A stretch of 5,028 bases of DNA from Actinomycetes bacterium (GTDB taxonomy: Bacteria; Actinomycetota; Acidimicrobiia; Acidimicrobiales; UBA8190): contig JAJZYI010000259.1 of NCBI GenBank assembly GCA_021798135.1, forward strand, positions 1 to 5,028, written 5' to 3'. The notes beneath the pieces are model-generated. The model was not told where the DNA came from, made no database searches, and saw nothing but the letters and a program-made list of their open reading frames with translations. Position numbers and translations under genes: made by a program. Of this stretch, positions 4,884 through 5,028 are shown piece by piece (position 1 is the stretch's first letter; each line of letters opens with the position of its first letter).

Positions 4884-5028
4884 CGCCCGGGCCGGCGCTG
4901 CCGCCGGGTGGTGACGACCTGGACGCGCGGCTGCGCCGCGCCGTCCGCGAGGCCGCCGGGGCGTGGATGCCGGCCGACGGGGCCGGGGCCCGCCTGGCGA
5001 TGCTCGCCGTGGCCGGCCGCCGCGCCCG
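4880..5028 (+). CDS. Start of a gene coupled to the sigma factor; probable anti-sigma or membrane partner (partial)
   Basis: GTG 4880 overlaps the sigma stop as GTGA. It is preceded, five bases away, by GGGGGAG (4868-4874), so the start is well supported. Forty-nine complete codons are visible before the window ends. They include DDLDARLRRAVREAAGAWMP and RLAMLAVAGRR, a charged amphipathic helix and no membrane span yet. Proteins of this kind, with a short cytosolic helix, a basic turn and then a single transmembrane helix, often follow SigE-like ECF genes in actinobacteria and are presumed regulators. Without the remainder, in particular any membrane segment or zinc-binding anti-sigma motif, the function is inferred from position only. 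Confidence 0.6.
   Translation, partial: MTPGPALPPGGDDLDARLRRAVREAAGAWMPADGAGARLAMLAVAGRRA

Overview
The window is 5,028 bases of extremely GC-rich DNA, roughly three quarters G+C or more by eye. It has GTG starts, 4-base stop/start overlaps and actinobacterial-looking protein families: an S30AE C-terminal domain, DrrA/DrrB-type ABC export proteins and a SigE-like ECF sigma factor. This points to a high-GC actinomycete or a relative such as an acidimicrobial lineage. The species cannot be named from the sequence.

Left part (1-2067, + strand). The window opens on the last 30 codons of a ribosome-hibernation/S30AE C-terminal-domain protein, closed by a compact GC hairpin. A 333-base spacer follows, containing a minisatellite with a 14-bp unit arranged as two 70-bp higher-order copies. 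After a strong Shine-Dalgarno comes a pirin-family bicupin (428-1333). Its stop overlaps, as TGATG, the first possible start of a HAD-superfamily hydrolase (1333-2067). The first 46 codons of that frame are a Gly-rich stretch built from a 51-bp tandem duplication, so the true start may lie downstream at GTG 1474.

Middle part (2164-4052, - strand). This is a two-gene DrrAB-type ABC exporter, ATPase first and permease second, with a GTGA overlap. It converges on the HAD gene across a 96-base spacer.

Right part (4053-5028). A 156-base divergent spacer separates the exporter from an ECF sigma factor (4209-4883, + strand). The sigma gene overlaps, again as GTGA, a partial gene that is probably its membrane-bound partner or anti-sigma protein, cut by the window edge. 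The spacer holds a 19-bp direct repeat flanking a hairpin, a good match to an ECF-type promoter in front of the sigma gene (suggesting autoregulation), and a -10-like element 7 nt before the ATPase GTG. Both divergent genes look compatible with leaderless transcripts.

Working together: the sigma factor, its putative regulator and the divergent exporter could form a stress- or drug-responsive module, but that is inference from layout alone. I did not find an unmistakably new biological system. The most unusual feature is the recurrence of tandem repeats at successive gene boundaries, with one repeat motif reappearing inside the HAD coding sequence.
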